The translations under genes and the position numbers were made by a program. DNA of 64,000 nucleotides from NCBI GenBank assembly GCA_937139495.1, contig CAKZQC010000012.1, positions 62,001 through 126,000 of the forward strand, read 5' to 3'. Every line of letters begins with the position of its first letter. Position 1 is the first letter of the stretch. Source of the stretch: an uncultured Saprospiraceae bacterium (GTDB lineage Bacteria; Bacteroidota; Bacteroidia; Chitinophagales; Saprospiraceae). A model generated the notes under the pieces. It was not told the DNA's origin. It did no database searches and saw nothing but the letters and a program-made list of their open reading frames with translations. Positions 54,023 to 62,993 of the stretch are shown here, one piece after another.

Positions 54023-55285
54023 ATGCTATTATTACCTCGTATATTTTTGGAGTCGATTCGCCAAGCCGTGGATCAGTTGTGGAACAACAAGCTCCGCACG
54101 ACCCTCTCTTTGTTGGGGATTACGATTGGTATTTGGTGTGTAATTATGGTTTTTTCGGCAGTTGATTCTTTGGAGGCAAATATCAAAGGGAGTTTTGAGC
54201 AATTGGGCGACGATGTCGTTTATATTAGTACCATGCCTTGGGGCGAAGATCCTAGAGAAAATTTTTGGAAATATCAACGTCGTCCAGAAGCTAACTATGC
54301 GGATTTTAAAGCCATCAAAAACAAAGCAAACACCGCAGCTATTGCTACGTTTACGGTATTTCTGGGACCTGTCACGGCAGAATATACGGAAAGTAATGCC
54401 TCCAATGTATCTTTGATTGGAGCAACAGATGACTACAAAGATATGTTTGGTTTGGAGTTCTATAAAGGGCGTTATTTTACGCCTGCCGAGTTCTTCAGAG
54501 GAAGCAACCAAATCGTAATTGGCTACGAAGTAGCACAGACATTATTTCGCCCTTCCGAAGACCCTATTGGCAAGTTAATTAAGGTCAAAGGGCAGCGTAT
54601 GCAGATCATTGGTGTACTCCAAAAAGAAGGAAAAGACCTAATTAATCCACTCAACTTTGATGAAGTTGGGTTGATTCCCTACAATACGGCTCGTAAGTTT
54701 GTCAATCTCAAAAAAGCAGGCTTCAATAAGGGCAGAACTTCGGTATCGGTCAAGGCAAAAGATGGCGTAAAACTCGAAACCCTCCAAGCTGAATTGACAG
54801 GCATATTAAGAGCTCAACGTCGTCTCAAACCTACAGAAGATGATAATTTTGCACTCAATACCTTGTCGATTGTCTCTCAATTATTTGACAATATTTTTGG
54901 AGTTATTCGTTTTGCAGGTTTCTTTATTGGCATTTTTGCCATTATTGTAGGCGGTTTTTCGGTTGCCAATATCATGTTTGTTTCCGTCAAGGAACGTACC
55001 CGCCTCATTGGCATCAAGAAGGCATTGGGTGCCAAACAATACGTCATCTTGATGGAGTTTTTGGTCGAATCTATTATTCTGTGTTTGATAGGTGGCATTC
55101 TTGGCTTGGTACTCGTCATGTTAGCAGCCAAAGCTGCTACACAAATCGCCGAATACGAAATTTTCCTTTCTGCCTACAATGCCTTTTTAGGCTTATCAAT
55201 TGCTACTATTTCGGGCGTATTGGCGGGAATAATACCTGCTTATAGAGCGTCCAAGATGGTTCCTGTGGAAGCGATAAGAGCCTAA
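54023..55285 (+). CDS. MacB/FtsX-type ABC transporter permease
   Basis: 420 residues. An N-terminal cytoplasmic stretch and membrane helix ([20 protein letters not shown]) precede a large periplasmic MacB_PCD domain (about 45-285: [40 protein letters not shown]). The FtsX permease domain carries three helices from about 295 to 415 ([38 protein letters not shown]). Family role: mechanotransmission in MacAB-TolC-type export of peptides, toxins or lipoproteins. Its ATPase is not next to it; LolD at 19231 is the only such ATPase in the window. Its stop codon overlaps the convergent thiG gene by 4 bases. Confidence 0.9.
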   Translation: MLLLPRIFLESIRQAVDQLWNNKLRTTLSLLGITIGIWCVIMVFSAVDSLEANIKGSFEQLGDDVVYISTMPWGEDPRENFWKYQRRPEANYADFKAIKNKANTAAIATFTVFLGPVTAEYTESNASNVSLIGATDDYKDMFGLEFYKGRYFTPAEFFRGSNQIVIGYEVAQTLFRPSEDPIGKLIKVKGQRMQIIGVLQKEGKDLINPLNFDEVGLIPYNTARKFVNLKKAGFNKGRTSVSVKAKDGVKLETLQAELTGILRAQRRLKPTEDDNFALNTLSIVSQLFDNIFGVIRFAGFFIGIFAIIVGGFSVANIMFVSVKERTRLIGIKKALGAKQYVILMEFLVESIILCLIGGILGLVLVMLAAKAATQIAEYEIFLSAYNAFLGLSIATISGVLAGIIPAYRASKMVPVEAIRA

Positions 55286-56049
55286 TCCAAAAACGAAGTC
55301 AATGGACTAGATGCCTTGGCATGATTGAAGGGACTCGCTAGGCGTGCTTCGTATGCCATTCGTCCAGCCTCTACTGCCATTCTAAAAGCTCTTGCCATCA
55401 TCACAGGATTATCCGAAACGGCTATGGCGGTATTCACCAATACCGCATCAGCACCCAATTCCATTGCCTTGGCAGCATCGGAAGGTGCTCCTATTCCTGC
55501 ATCGACAATCACAGGCACGTTACTTTGCTCTATGATTATTTCCAAAAAATCAATCGTTTTCAGCCCTTTGTTGCTACCTATTGGAGAGCCCAAAGGCATA
55601 ACGGCTGCTGTTCCGACTTCTTCCAGACGCTTGCAGAGTACAGGGTCGGCATGAATATAAGGCAGTACCACAAAACCTAGTTTAACCAATTCTTCGGTTG
55701 CTTTGAGCGTTTCGATAGGATCAGGAAGTAGATATTTGGGATCAGGGTGTATTTCTAGTTTCAGCAAATTCGTTTCGAGGGCTTCTCTAGCCAACTGAGC
55801 CGCAAAAACGGCATCTTTGGCATTTCTTGCTCCAGAAGTATTCGGCAATAAGTGAATATGAGGGTGTTTGAGATGACTCAAAATAGTATCTTTTTGGTCA
55901 TTGATATCCACTCGCTTGAGCGCTACGGTCACCAATTCCGAACCTGAAGCCAACAAGGCTTCTTCCATCAAAGCAGCAGACGAAAATTTGCCTGTTCCTG
56001 TAAATAATCTAGAATCAAAGGTATAATTTCCAACAATCAACTTTCCCAT
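55282..56049 (-). CDS. thiG: Thiazole synthase
   Basis: Forms the thiazole phosphate moiety of thiamine from deoxyxylulose 5-phosphate, dehydroglycine and sulfide carried by ThiS. 255 residues. [10 protein letters not shown] at 15-24, [14 protein letters not shown] and [12 protein letters not shown] with the Schiff-base lysine K97 are intact, and [32 protein letters not shown] is the phosphate-binding region of the barrel. ThiS, ThiE, ThiC and ThiH genes are absent from the flanks, and no TPP riboswitch was recognised upstream. The gene overlaps the convergent permease gene by 4 bases at its 3' end. Confidence 0.96.
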   Translation of the reverse strand: MGKLIVGNYTFDSRLFTGTGKFSSAALMEEALLASGSELVTVALKRVDINDQKDTILSHLKHPHIHLLPNTSGARNAKDAVFAAQLAREALETNLLKLEIHPDPKYLLPDPIETLKATEELVKLGFVVLPYIHADPVLCKRLEEVGTAAVMPLGSPIGSNKGLKTIDFLEIIIEQSNVPVIVDAGIGAPSDAAKAMELGADAVLVNTAIAVSDNPVMMARAFRMAVEAGRMAYEARLASPFNHAKASSPLTSFLD

Positions 56050-56152
56050 AACTTCAGCACTTTTATAACGTTTGCATCAAAATTGTAATACTCCGCCAAG
56101 ATACAAACTACGTTTTTGAATATTGGTTTATAGCCGAATAATAATTAGAGAT

Positions 56153-56680
56153 TTAATGTTTTTGCTGTTCGAATACCTTCCGTCCTGCTTCTAATTTGGA
56201 TAAAAAGTAGGCTTTGTCCCTGCCTGTATATCCAAATGGTTCTTCTAGTGTATTGCCTTTTGCATCTGTAATAATGTAGTTTGGCTGGTTTTCGCTACCA
56301 AATAAATCTGCTTGTATAATCGCATTAACATTTCCAATATTTCTAGCTTTCTGAAGCTTTTGAGCTGCTGCTGGACTAAACCCTAACGCAGACAAACCAA
56401 GTGTATCTTTAATTGTCAGCACTGCTCGATCATCTATATATAGTTCTATGAATACAAAATCATTCATCAGTTTTACCTCTATAGCTTTAGAGGTAATCAA
56501 ATCTTCATGCAATTCATTATTGCCCACACAGCCCCAGCAAGTGAAATATAAAAAAATTGGCTTATTCATTTCTTTAGCTTTCGCAATGCCCTGCAAATAG
56601 TTATGAGTCGCTTGCCTATCTATAGAATGACTTTGACAACCAAATAGTAGCACAGACAGCATAAATACGTAGTATTTCAT
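56153..56680 (-). CDS. Lipoprotein with thioredoxin-like fold, DsbD-gamma-like
   Basis: 175 residues. Lipobox C15 (LLFGCQ) predicts outer or inner membrane anchoring. The thioredoxin-like core has YFTCWGCVGNNELHEDL near 45-61 with a CWGC pair (C48, C51), followed by FVFIELYIDDRAVL. That pattern (W-x-C, then LYVDD-type strand) matches the C-terminal gamma domain of Bacteroidota DsbD proteins, here as a stand-alone lipoprotein. A cis-proline region lies in NQPNYIITDAKGN. Likely role: thiol-disulfide exchange in the periplasm; the substrate is unknown. It follows thiG's upstream region but has no obvious operon partner. Confidence 0.8.
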   Translation of the reverse strand: MKYYVFMLSVLLFGCQSHSIDRQATHNYLQGIAKAKEMNKPIFLYFTCWGCVGNNELHEDLITSKAIEVKLMNDFVFIELYIDDRAVLTIKDTLGLSALGFSPAAAQKLQKARNIGNVNAIIQADLFGSENQPNYIITDAKGNTLEEPFGYTGRDKAYFLSKLEAGRKVFEQQKH

Positions 56681-56846
56681 TTTAACGATGCTTAATAAAG
56701 GTTATGCAAGTAAATTTCGTATAGCGAAGAAAATATCGTTTTCCGATTAGCGGCATCAAGTAGCTATGGCTACTAGGCTGTGCTTTGATTTGCCAATCAA
56801 AAAAATCTATCTCTCCACCTGCATACAATATCTACTTACATAATCT

Positions 56847-57296
56847 TTAATAAATAGATCCTTCGGTTTCTTTCAAATATCCTTTTTTGCCACCATAGTA
56901 ATTACTATCATAGTACTTAAACTTCAAGTCACCAATAGATTTCACGGCTCCTTTTTTACCGCCATAATAGTCACTATCATAGTACTCGATTTCTATATTC
57001 CCAATAGATTCCACAGCTCCCTTTTTCCCTCCGTAATAATCACTATCATAGTATTTGATGACTACATCACCAATAGATTTTACGGCTCCATCTTTACCGC
57101 CATAATAGTCACTATCATAATATTTGATGGTTTCACCAATCTTGATCGTATATCGAAATTTAGAAGTATTAAGATCTATCGAAAACCGATGCCCTGTGGC
57201 TGCTCGCCAATGAATCACTTGGTCTTCGATATACGGGTCTTGACCAAAACTAAACAAAGGCAACAAAAACAGCACTAAAAACAATATAATTTTCAT
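56847..57296 (-). CDS. Secreted protein with four 23-residue tandem repeats
   Basis: 149 residues from the ATG that gives a signal peptide (MKIILFLVLFLLPLFSFGQ). After a 38-residue linker (VIHWRAATGHRFSIDL), four 23-residue repeats fill the rest (58-80, 81-103, 104-126, 127-149), each of the type KYYDSDYYGGKKGAVKSIGD plus three residues. They form a 69-base DNA period that is highly conserved in the first three units and diverged in the last. The alternating aromatic, glycine and isoleucine positions fit a beta-solenoid or beta-roll. Function is unknown. Similar Y-D/G-K-IGD repeats occur in uncharacterised Bacteroidota proteins as I remember; this was not checked. It is probably monocistronic. 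Confidence 0.8.
   Translation of the reverse strand: MKIILFLVLFLLPLFSFGQDPYIEDQVIHWRAATGHRFSIDLNTSKFRYTIKIGETIKYYDSDYYGGKDGAVKSIGDVVIKYYDSDYYGGKKGAVESIGNIEIEYYDSDYYGGKKGAVKSIGDLKFKYYDSNYYGGKKGYLKETEGSIY
56850..57125 (-). repeat. 69-base tandem repeat, four units, coding
   Basis: Four tandem units with the recurring minus-strand sequence for YYDSDYYGGKKGAVKSIGD. The first three units differ at few bases, so they probably arose by recent slippage or unequal exchange. Confidence 0.85.
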
Positions 57297-57370
57297 AATA
57301 CATAGGATTTGGGTTAAAATCAAAATTGAATTTATTCCATTTCCAAAAACCTTGCTACTAATTTATTTTC

Positions 57371-57411
57371 AAAAAAAATGGTGCAATCCACTTACAAAAT
57401 GGACTGCACCA
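57371..57411 (-). terminator. Terminator of the META-like lipoprotein gene
   Basis: TGGTGCAATCCA (57379-57390) pairs with TGGACTGCACCA (57400-57411), with one wobble position. Eight Ts follow on the minus strand, 28 bases past the stop. Confidence 0.8.
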
Positions 57412-57438
57412 ATCAAACTAAAATTCGTTTATTATCTC

Positions 57439-58260
57439 TTAATCTTCCACCACTACTTCGGTACAAGACATTGTTTTATCTGCTCCTTTTATGGTCAATA
57501 CTCCACGTAGCAAATTGATTTCTATCACCTCTTTGAATTGCTCCAACAGAGCCATTCCTTCTTTGGAATCGCAACACCTTCTACTGCAGCCCATCGGATT
57601 TAGTTGTATTTTATTGGGATTGAACACACTATAATTAGTATTGCAAGTATTGACATCTAATTGCAACACCGCTCGCTCTTCTATGAACGAAATGTAATAA
57701 TTTTTCTCCAAAGGAATAACTTTGCCCTCTGTCACATAGTTATTAATTTTCCAACGCTTGCCAGCAATACTTTTATCTATACTCATATTGCTCACCCACA
57801 TCATTTTGCTATTCTTATTGGTCATTATCAGTACCTTATCTTTTTCTTCTATGGTATAAAGTACATTGCTTGTCAGTTGCTTTTGCAATATTTTTGCATT
57901 CTCGCTATCGCAGCACATTTCGGTACAGAACATACTCGTTCCATCTATTATTAATTGGTTGTTTTCTATCTTGAATGTCCCTCCACAATTATTGACATCT
58001 AACTTCAACCCAAAATCCTTGTCTGCAAAAGTCAGTCGATAATCTTTATTGATAGCCACAGGTTTGCCATCAACAATCAATTCTTTGAATTTCCAGCTAG
58101 TTTGTTTTAGGCTAGGCGAAACAGCAGCTGCCTCTGCAGTAGTAGAACTCGCATTGATAGGATTCACGTCCACATCAGCCGTGTTGTTTTTGGTGCTGCT
58201 ACAAGCAGCAAATAAAGTCATCAATAATATAGTAACGAAGCTAAGTTTTAGTCCTTGCAT
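57439..58260 (-). CDS. Lipoprotein with two META/HslJ-like domains and paired CCDS motifs
   Basis: 273 residues, lipobox C20 (LFAACSS). Two similar halves follow: about 50-155 (TSWKFKELIVDGKPVAINKD, LKLDVNNCGGTF, MFCTEMCCDSENAKILQKQL) and about 165-265 (KRWKINNYVTEGKVIPLEKN, LQLDVNTCNTNY, GCSRRCCDSKEGMALLEQF). Each half ends in a VLTIKG or VLIMTN strand and looks like the META/HslJ beta-sheet domain. Each has cysteines in the order C...C-x3-CCDS, so disulfides or metal binding are possible. The last part also has CTEVV. Bacteroidota META-domain lipoproteins are common, but this doubled CCDS version is one I do not recognise. It is monocistronic. Confidence 0.78.
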   Translation of the reverse strand: MQGLKLSFVTILLMTLFAACSSTKNNTADVDVNPINASSTTAEAAAVSPSLKQTSWKFKELIVDGKPVAINKDYRLTFADKDFGLKLDVNNCGGTFKIENNQLIIDGTSMFCTEMCCDSENAKILQKQLTSNVLYTIEEKDKVLIMTNKNSKMMWVSNMSIDKSIAGKRWKINNYVTEGKVIPLEKNYYISFIEERAVLQLDVNTCNTNYSVFNPNKIQLNPMGCSRRCCDSKEGMALLEQFKEVIEINLLRGVLTIKGADKTMSCTEVVVED

Positions 58261-58433
58261 TTTTTTATTTTAATGTTTGAATAATTTTTCCTCCTACTTA
58301 AGTAGGAGGACACAAATAATAAGATATTTCAAAGTTGTAATTTTGACGATTCTTATCGTCCTGTCCTCAATAATCAAAAAAATTAACGCACTTCTAAACA
58401 CCCATGATTTGTGTCCACTTACTTACCCTAACA

Positions 58434-58471
58434 AAAAAAGGACAGTCTTTGATTTGAGACTGTCCTTTTTT
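58434..58471. terminator. Bidirectional-looking terminator of queA
   Basis: Perfect 15-base inverted repeat AAAAAAGGACAGTCT / AGACTGTCCTTTTTT with an 8-base loop and A/T-runs, 31 bases past the queA stop on the minus strand. Confidence 0.85.
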
Positions 58472-58501
58472 CTTAAAAATTTTCTATTGAAATCGTATTC
58501 T

Positions 58502-59560
58502 TTAGAGTATCAACATGGCATCACCATAACTAAAGAATTTGTATTCTTTCTCTATCGCTTGACGATAGGCTTCTTGCATCAAATCATATCCACCAAAAGC
58601 ACAAATCATGATAAACAAACTAGACTTAGGCAAGTGGAAGTTTGTAATCATACAGTTGGCAATATTAAAATCATACGGCGGATAAATAAATTTATTCGTC
58701 CAACCTTCTGCTGGCTTGAGCAAGCCATGAGCGGAAACAGCTGACTCAATCGAACGCATAGAAGTAGTACCTACGGCACAGCATTTTTTGTTTGCTTTGA
58801 TTGTTTCGTTAACCGTATCGCAAGTTTGCGGATAAATTTTGAAATATTCCGCATCCATTTTGTGCTTCGAAAGATCTTCCACTTCTATCTTGCGGAAAGT
58901 TCCCAAACCAATATGTAGCGTCAGTCGAGCAAAGTTAATACCTTTGATTTCTAGGCGTTTCATTACTTCCCGACTCATGTGCAAACCAGCCGTTGGAGCA
59001 GCTACGGCACCTTCTTCTGTTGCATAAATAGTTTGGTAACGCTCTCTATCCAATTCTTCAGGATGTCTATTGATATACTTCGGAAGTGGCGTATTGCCCA
59101 ATTTGTTGAGGTGTTCTTTGAACTCCTCATTGGTACCATCGTACAAGAAGCGAATCGTTCTACCTCTTGAAGTCGTGTTATCGACTACTTCTGCTACCAA
59201 TATTTCGGCACCATCTTCGTCATTGAAATACAACTTGTTGCCTACTCTAATTTTACGAGCAGGATCAACGAGTACGTCCCACAACTTGGCGTTTTCGTTT
59301 AGTTCACGTAGCAAGAATACTTCAATCTTAGCTCCTGTTTTTTCTTTTTGTCCATACAATCTAGCTGGAAATACCTTGGTGTTGTTCAAAATGAACGTAT
59401 CGCCATCGTCAAAATATTCTAAAATATCTTTAAAAATACGATGTTCGATAGTACCCGTTGCACGATTAACAACCATTAGTTTAGCTTCGTCTCGGCGTTC
59501 TGCTGGATAATCCGCTACCAATTCTTCAGGTAAATCAAAGTTAAATTGTGATAATTTCAT
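58502..59560 (-). CDS. queA: S-adenosylmethionine:tRNA ribosyltransferase-isomerase
   Basis: Makes epoxyqueuosine from preQ1 in tRNA at the wobble position. The 352 residues fit the family (about 350). The start [29 protein letters not shown] is the standard QueA opening; a longer frame upstream would add 34 unrelated residues. Other stretches: [47 protein letters not shown], and the late [10 protein letters not shown] and [18 protein letters not shown]. It is monocistronic, with its own terminator and a candidate -7 element (TATATTTG, minus strand, 59621-59628) 61 bases upstream. Confidence 0.96.
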   Translation of the reverse strand: MKLSQFNFDLPEELVADYPAERRDEAKLMVVNRATGTIEHRIFKDILEYFDDGDTFILNNTKVFPARLYGQKEKTGAKIEVFLLRELNENAKLWDVLVDPARKIRVGNKLYFNDEDGAEILVAEVVDNTTSRGRTIRFLYDGTNEEFKEHLNKLGNTPLPKYINRHPEELDRERYQTIYATEEGAVAAPTAGLHMSREVMKRLEIKGINFARLTLHIGLGTFRKIEVEDLSKHKMDAEYFKIYPQTCDTVNETIKANKKCCAVGTTSMRSIESAVSAHGLLKPAEGWTNKFIYPPYDFNIANCMITNFHLPKSSLFIMICAFGGYDLMQEAYRQAIEKEYKFFSYGDAMLIL

Positions 59561-59620
59561 TTTTGTAATATTCAATTGATTAGTTTTATAGTACTTTTGC
59601 ACCTCTTTCAAAAAGAAGGG

Positions 59621-59628
59621 CAAATATA
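59621..59628 (-). promoter_or_regulatory. Candidate -7 promoter element of queA
   Basis: TATATTTG on the minus strand, an exact TAnnTTTG match, 61 bases before the queA ATG. Confidence 0.45.
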
Positions 59629-59703
59629 AATATTCTTTGTGGATTGAGCAGCTTTTTGGCACAGTTAAAATAGCAAAACAGCTAATATTGCTACCAATAA
59701 GCG

Positions 59704-59711
59704 TATATTTG
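59704..59711 (+). promoter_or_regulatory. Candidate -7 promoter element of the HsdR-N protein gene
   Basis: TATATTTG, an exact TAnnTTTG match, 31 bases before the ATG at 59743; no clear -33 element. Confidence 0.45.
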
Positions 59712-59742
59712 TGGCTATTTCTAGTGTCAAATCAACAAATTT

Positions 59743-60219
59743 ATGCGATTAGAGTTGTCCTTATTGTCTTATTATGACAAAATTGTCCTCAAAAAAAAAG
59801 GAAACAAGCGTTTTATCTACGGTACTATCCGCAAAAAATACTTGGTCTGGACACCCGAAGAGCTTATTCGTCAATTATTGCTGCATTATTTGATGATCGA
59901 AAAAAACTACCCTAGTCATCGCATTCGGGTAGAATTAGGGTTGCGAGTCAATGACCTACAAAAACGATGCGACATTTTAGTGTTTGACCAACAACTACAA
60001 CCAATACTCCTCATTGAGTGCAAGGCAAAAGATGTTCCTATCAATCAAGGAGTTCTTGAGCAAGTAGCACGCTATAACCTCACCTTTAAAGTACCTTTTC
60101 TGGTTGTCACCAATGGCCCTGTTAGTTATTGTGCAGCAGTTGATTTAGAGCAACAAACTAGTGTATTTTTAGAGGCTATTCCTGACTACCAAACTCTGAT
60201 TGATTATCAATCAAACTAA
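59743..60219 (+). CDS. Orphan type I restriction HsdR N-terminal domain protein
   Basis: 158 residues made only of the HsdR_N-type PD-(D/E)XK nuclease domain. The catalytic residues are visible: D77 in KRCDILVFDQQLQ and E92-C-K94 in ILLIECKAKDVP. VWTPEELIRQLLLHYLMIEK near 35-54 is the family's helical lead-in, and FLVVTNGPVSY matches the strand after the active site. HsdR motor (helicase) and HsdM/HsdS genes are absent here. Such stand-alone proteins are widespread in Bacteroidota and may have housekeeping roles in DNA processing. It is single, between queA (divergent) and glnN; 153 bases separate it from glnN. Confidence 0.88.
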   Translation: MRLELSLLSYYDKIVLKKKGNKRFIYGTIRKKYLVWTPEELIRQLLLHYLMIEKNYPSHRIRVELGLRVNDLQKRCDILVFDQQLQPILLIECKAKDVPINQGVLEQVARYNLTFKVPFLVVTNGPVSYCAAVDLEQQTSVFLEAIPDYQTLIDYQSN

Positions 60220-60372
60220 AACTTAATCTAGAGAAAACCTATATTTCTAAACAATTGCCCCCTTTGATTGATTAAATAAGACGAGAATAATTATATTGAC
60301 AATACACTTTTAGCTGCAATCACCTGAATTATTGTAGCAATAATAAAGATTCAATTAACCGAAAAAATAACT

Positions 60373-62550
60373 ATGAATAACAGATTTCATGCTTTAGATG
60401 CGGTTCTACATCGTCAAAAAGTAGATTTCAAAACATTAGACGGACGTGTCTCCGAAATATTTGGCTGCAATGTCTTTGGCGAAAAAGCCATGGAGGAGTA
60501 CTTAGCTCCCAAACTGCATAAGAAAATGCAATCAGTCATACATAATGGGGCGACACTCAAAATAGATTTGGCAGAACATATCGCAGAAGCAATGCGAAAA
60601 TGGGCACTCAACAAGGGAGTTACCCACTACGCACACTGGTTTCAGCCATTGACAGGGCGTACCGCCGAAAAACATGATTCCTTCTTCACGCTCGACCAAG
60701 ATGGCAAAGCAATCGAAGAATTTGGCGGCGGAACGCTCGTCCAACAAGAACCCGATGGTTCTAGTTTCCCTGGAGGTGGCTTGCGCTCTACTTTTGAGGC
60801 AAGAGGCTATACCGCTTGGGATCCAACCTCTCCTGCTTTCATATTAGACGTTGACAACCAAAAAACACTCTGTATTCCTACTATTTTTGTTACTTATGGT
60901 GGGCAATCTCTAGATTATAAGTTACCGCTACTCAAGTCACAAAAGTTCTTGGAAAAAGCAGCTATTGACGTTTGTCAACTGTTTGACCAGCAAGTCAAAA
61001 AAGTACATGTTACTTTGGGTTGGGAACAAGAATACTTCTTGCTTGATGATGCACTCTACAATGCCCGTCCTGATTTGGTCATGACAGGCAGAACCCTCTT
61101 GGGGCGATTCGCACCTAAAGGACAACAACTAGATGATCACTATTTTGGTAGTATTCCAGAGCGAGTCTATGCCTATATGTGCGACTTGGAACAAGAGTGC
61201 TACAAATTAGGTATTCCTGTTCGTACTCGTCACAATGAAGTAGCGCCATCTCAGTACGAATTAGCTCCCATCTACGAAGAAGTAAATGTAGCCGTTGACC
61301 ACAATCAACTGCTCATGGATATTATGGAAAGGGTTGCTTTACGACACAAATTGAGAGTGCTTTTTCACGAAAAGCCTTACGCAGGTGTCAACGGTTCGGG
61401 CAAACACAACAACTGGTCAGTCGCTACGGACACAGGCAAAAACTTGCTTTCACCAGGTAAAAATCCAGGTAAGAATTTACAGTTTTTGACTTTCTTTGTC
61501 AATACTATTCAAGCAGTATATAAATACGCTGATGTGTTGCGCGCCAGTGTTACTTCTGCGTCCAACGACCATCGTTTGGGTGCCAATGAAGCCCCTCCTG
61601 CTATTATTTCTGTTTTCATTGGTGAGGCACTCACCAAAGTACTCAACGAGATAGAAAAAGGAACGGATGACATGGACAGTGGCGTCAAAAAAGTACTGAA
61701 CTTACTCAGTGAAATCCCTAGCCTACAACAAGATAATACGGATAGAAATAGAACGTCTCCTTTTGCCTTCACAGGCAATAAATTTGAAATTCGCATGGCG
61801 GGTTCTACTATCAATTGTGCCGCTCCCATGACCATCATGAATATGATTGTGGGCAAACAGCTCAAAGAATTCTACCAAGATATTCAGATATTGATGGCAA
61901 ATGATATGTCGCAAGACAAAGCCATATTGACCGTACTCAAACGCTATATCCACGAGTCCAAATCAATACGATTTGAAGGCGATGGCTACAGCCAAGAGTG
62001 GCAAGATGAAGCTCAACGAAGAGGATTGAGCAACTTCCCTGACACTCCTGCAGCCTTAGGAGCATACAAGGAAAAGAAAGCACGTGACCTGTTTGTAGAG
62101 TCTGGCGTATTGTCGGAAGAAGAGCTCGAAGCACACTATGAAGTACAGCTCGAAGCCTACAGCATGAAACTCGAAATAGAATCTCGTACACAAGCAGAAA
62201 TGTGTATGAATCAAGTATTGCCTGTGGCACTTACCTACCAAAACCTATTACTCGACAATGTACTTGCACTCAAAGAATTGGAGCTGAACGAGTCGTTGTA
62301 CTCGGCACAACTAGACCTAATCAAGGAAATAGGCGGCTATATCAATACCATCAAAACCACTGCCTACCAGATGGGAGAAGTAAGAGAAAAAGCCAATGAA
62401 TTGGAATCGCTAAAAGCGGCTCGTATGTATTGTGATGTCGTCAAACCACTGATGAGCCAATTGCGTGAAGCTGCCGATAGCCTAGAGCCACTTATCGAAG
62501 ATAGCCAGTGGCCTTTAGTTAAGTATTACGAATTATTATTCAGAAGATAA
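60373..62550 (+). CDS. glnN: Glutamine synthetase type III
   Basis: Makes glutamine from glutamate, ammonia and ATP. 725 residues, the GSIII length. Type III features are seen: HYAHWFQPLTGRTAEKHDSF near 85-104, GGGTLVQQEPDGSSFPGGGLR, GWEQEYFLLDDALY with catalytic glutamates, TRHNEVAPSQYELAPIYEEV, and NGSGKHNNWSVAT. The C-terminal extension from about 560 is helical and typical of GSIII. GSIII is the main glutamine synthetase in many Bacteroidota. No PII or amt gene is adjacent. The start ATG has an A-rich leader. The DUF4296 gene follows 12 bases after its stop. Confidence 0.97.
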   Translation: MNNRFHALDAVLHRQKVDFKTLDGRVSEIFGCNVFGEKAMEEYLAPKLHKKMQSVIHNGATLKIDLAEHIAEAMRKWALNKGVTHYAHWFQPLTGRTAEKHDSFFTLDQDGKAIEEFGGGTLVQQEPDGSSFPGGGLRSTFEARGYTAWDPTSPAFILDVDNQKTLCIPTIFVTYGGQSLDYKLPLLKSQKFLEKAAIDVCQLFDQQVKKVHVTLGWEQEYFLLDDALYNARPDLVMTGRTLLGRFAPKGQQLDDHYFGSIPERVYAYMCDLEQECYKLGIPVRTRHNEVAPSQYELAPIYEEVNVAVDHNQLLMDIMERVALRHKLRVLFHEKPYAGVNGSGKHNNWSVATDTGKNLLSPGKNPGKNLQFLTFFVNTIQAVYKYADVLRASVTSASNDHRLGANEAPPAIISVFIGEALTKVLNEIEKGTDDMDSGVKKVLNLLSEIPSLQQDNTDRNRTSPFAFTGNKFEIRMAGSTINCAAPMTIMNMIVGKQLKEFYQDIQILMANDMSQDKAILTVLKRYIHESKSIRFEGDGYSQEWQDEAQRRGLSNFPDTPAALGAYKEKKARDLFVESGVLSEEELEAHYEVQLEAYSMKLEIESRTQAEMCMNQVLPVALTYQNLLLDNVLALKELELNESLYSAQLDLIKEIGGYINTIKTTAYQMGEVREKANELESLKAARMYCDVVKPLMSQLREAADSLEPLIEDSQWPLVKYYELLFRR

Positions 62551-62562
62551 GCGATAATTTTG

Positions 62563-62961
62563 ATGAAATATTATTTTCTATATACCCAAAAGAGTAGTGC
62601 CGTCCTATGGATGGGACTACTCTTTTCTTTCATTTTTTCGGCTTGTTACCAAGAAATGCCAACGGAAGCTCCCCAACAATCCGATGCCAAAATGAGGGCA
62701 GTTCTCAAAGATATACATTTGGCGGAAGCCCTACTTACCGAAATAGTCGATAGAGGTACCAAAGATAGCATGGCTAGTATCTACTACTATCAAATATTGG
62801 CTCAACATGAGTTGTCTCCTGAGGCGTTTGAAGAAAGCATGAACGCTTACTTTACCGACCCCATAGCACTAGATAGCTTATACACACATATCATCAAGGA
62901 CTTGTCGGAAGAGCGCGACAGCCTCAAAAATGTAAAGCGAGAAGAGCAGCAAAAAAATTAA
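62563..62961 (+). CDS. DUF4296 family lipoprotein
   Basis: 132 residues. The start ATG is preferred over an adjacent in-frame TTG. Lipobox C28 (IFSACYQE) gives an outer-membrane type lipoprotein. The short helical domain has the DUF4296 pattern: MRAVLKDIHLAEALLTEIVDR near 44-64, then YYQILAQHELSPEAFEESMNAY and LDSLYTHIIKDLSEERDSL. The function of the family is unknown; members occur throughout Bacteroidota. It starts 12 bases after glnN and may be on the same transcript. It converges on the next lipoprotein gene across 32 bases with no clear hairpin. Confidence 0.82.
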   Translation: MKYYFLYTQKSSAVLWMGLLFSFIFSACYQEMPTEAPQQSDAKMRAVLKDIHLAEALLTEIVDRGTKDSMASIYYYQILAQHELSPEAFEESMNAYFTDPIALDSLYTHIIKDLSEERDSLKNVKREEQQKN

Positions 62962-62993
62962 TTATTTTGCTCTAAATTAGGTTACTCCCCCCT

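Noticed and set aside
53947-54165. 72-codon frame overlapping the pduO end and the permease start.
   Set aside because: Overlaps two real genes in another frame and has no family features.
56050-56152. TPP riboswitch before thiG.
   Set aside because: No conserved THI-box core (CUGAGA and ACCUGA-type pairs) could be found on the minus strand.
62560-62562. TTG start one codon upstream of the DUF4296 ATG.
   Set aside because: The adjacent ATG at 62563 gives an equally good lipoprotein signal and is the standard start codon.
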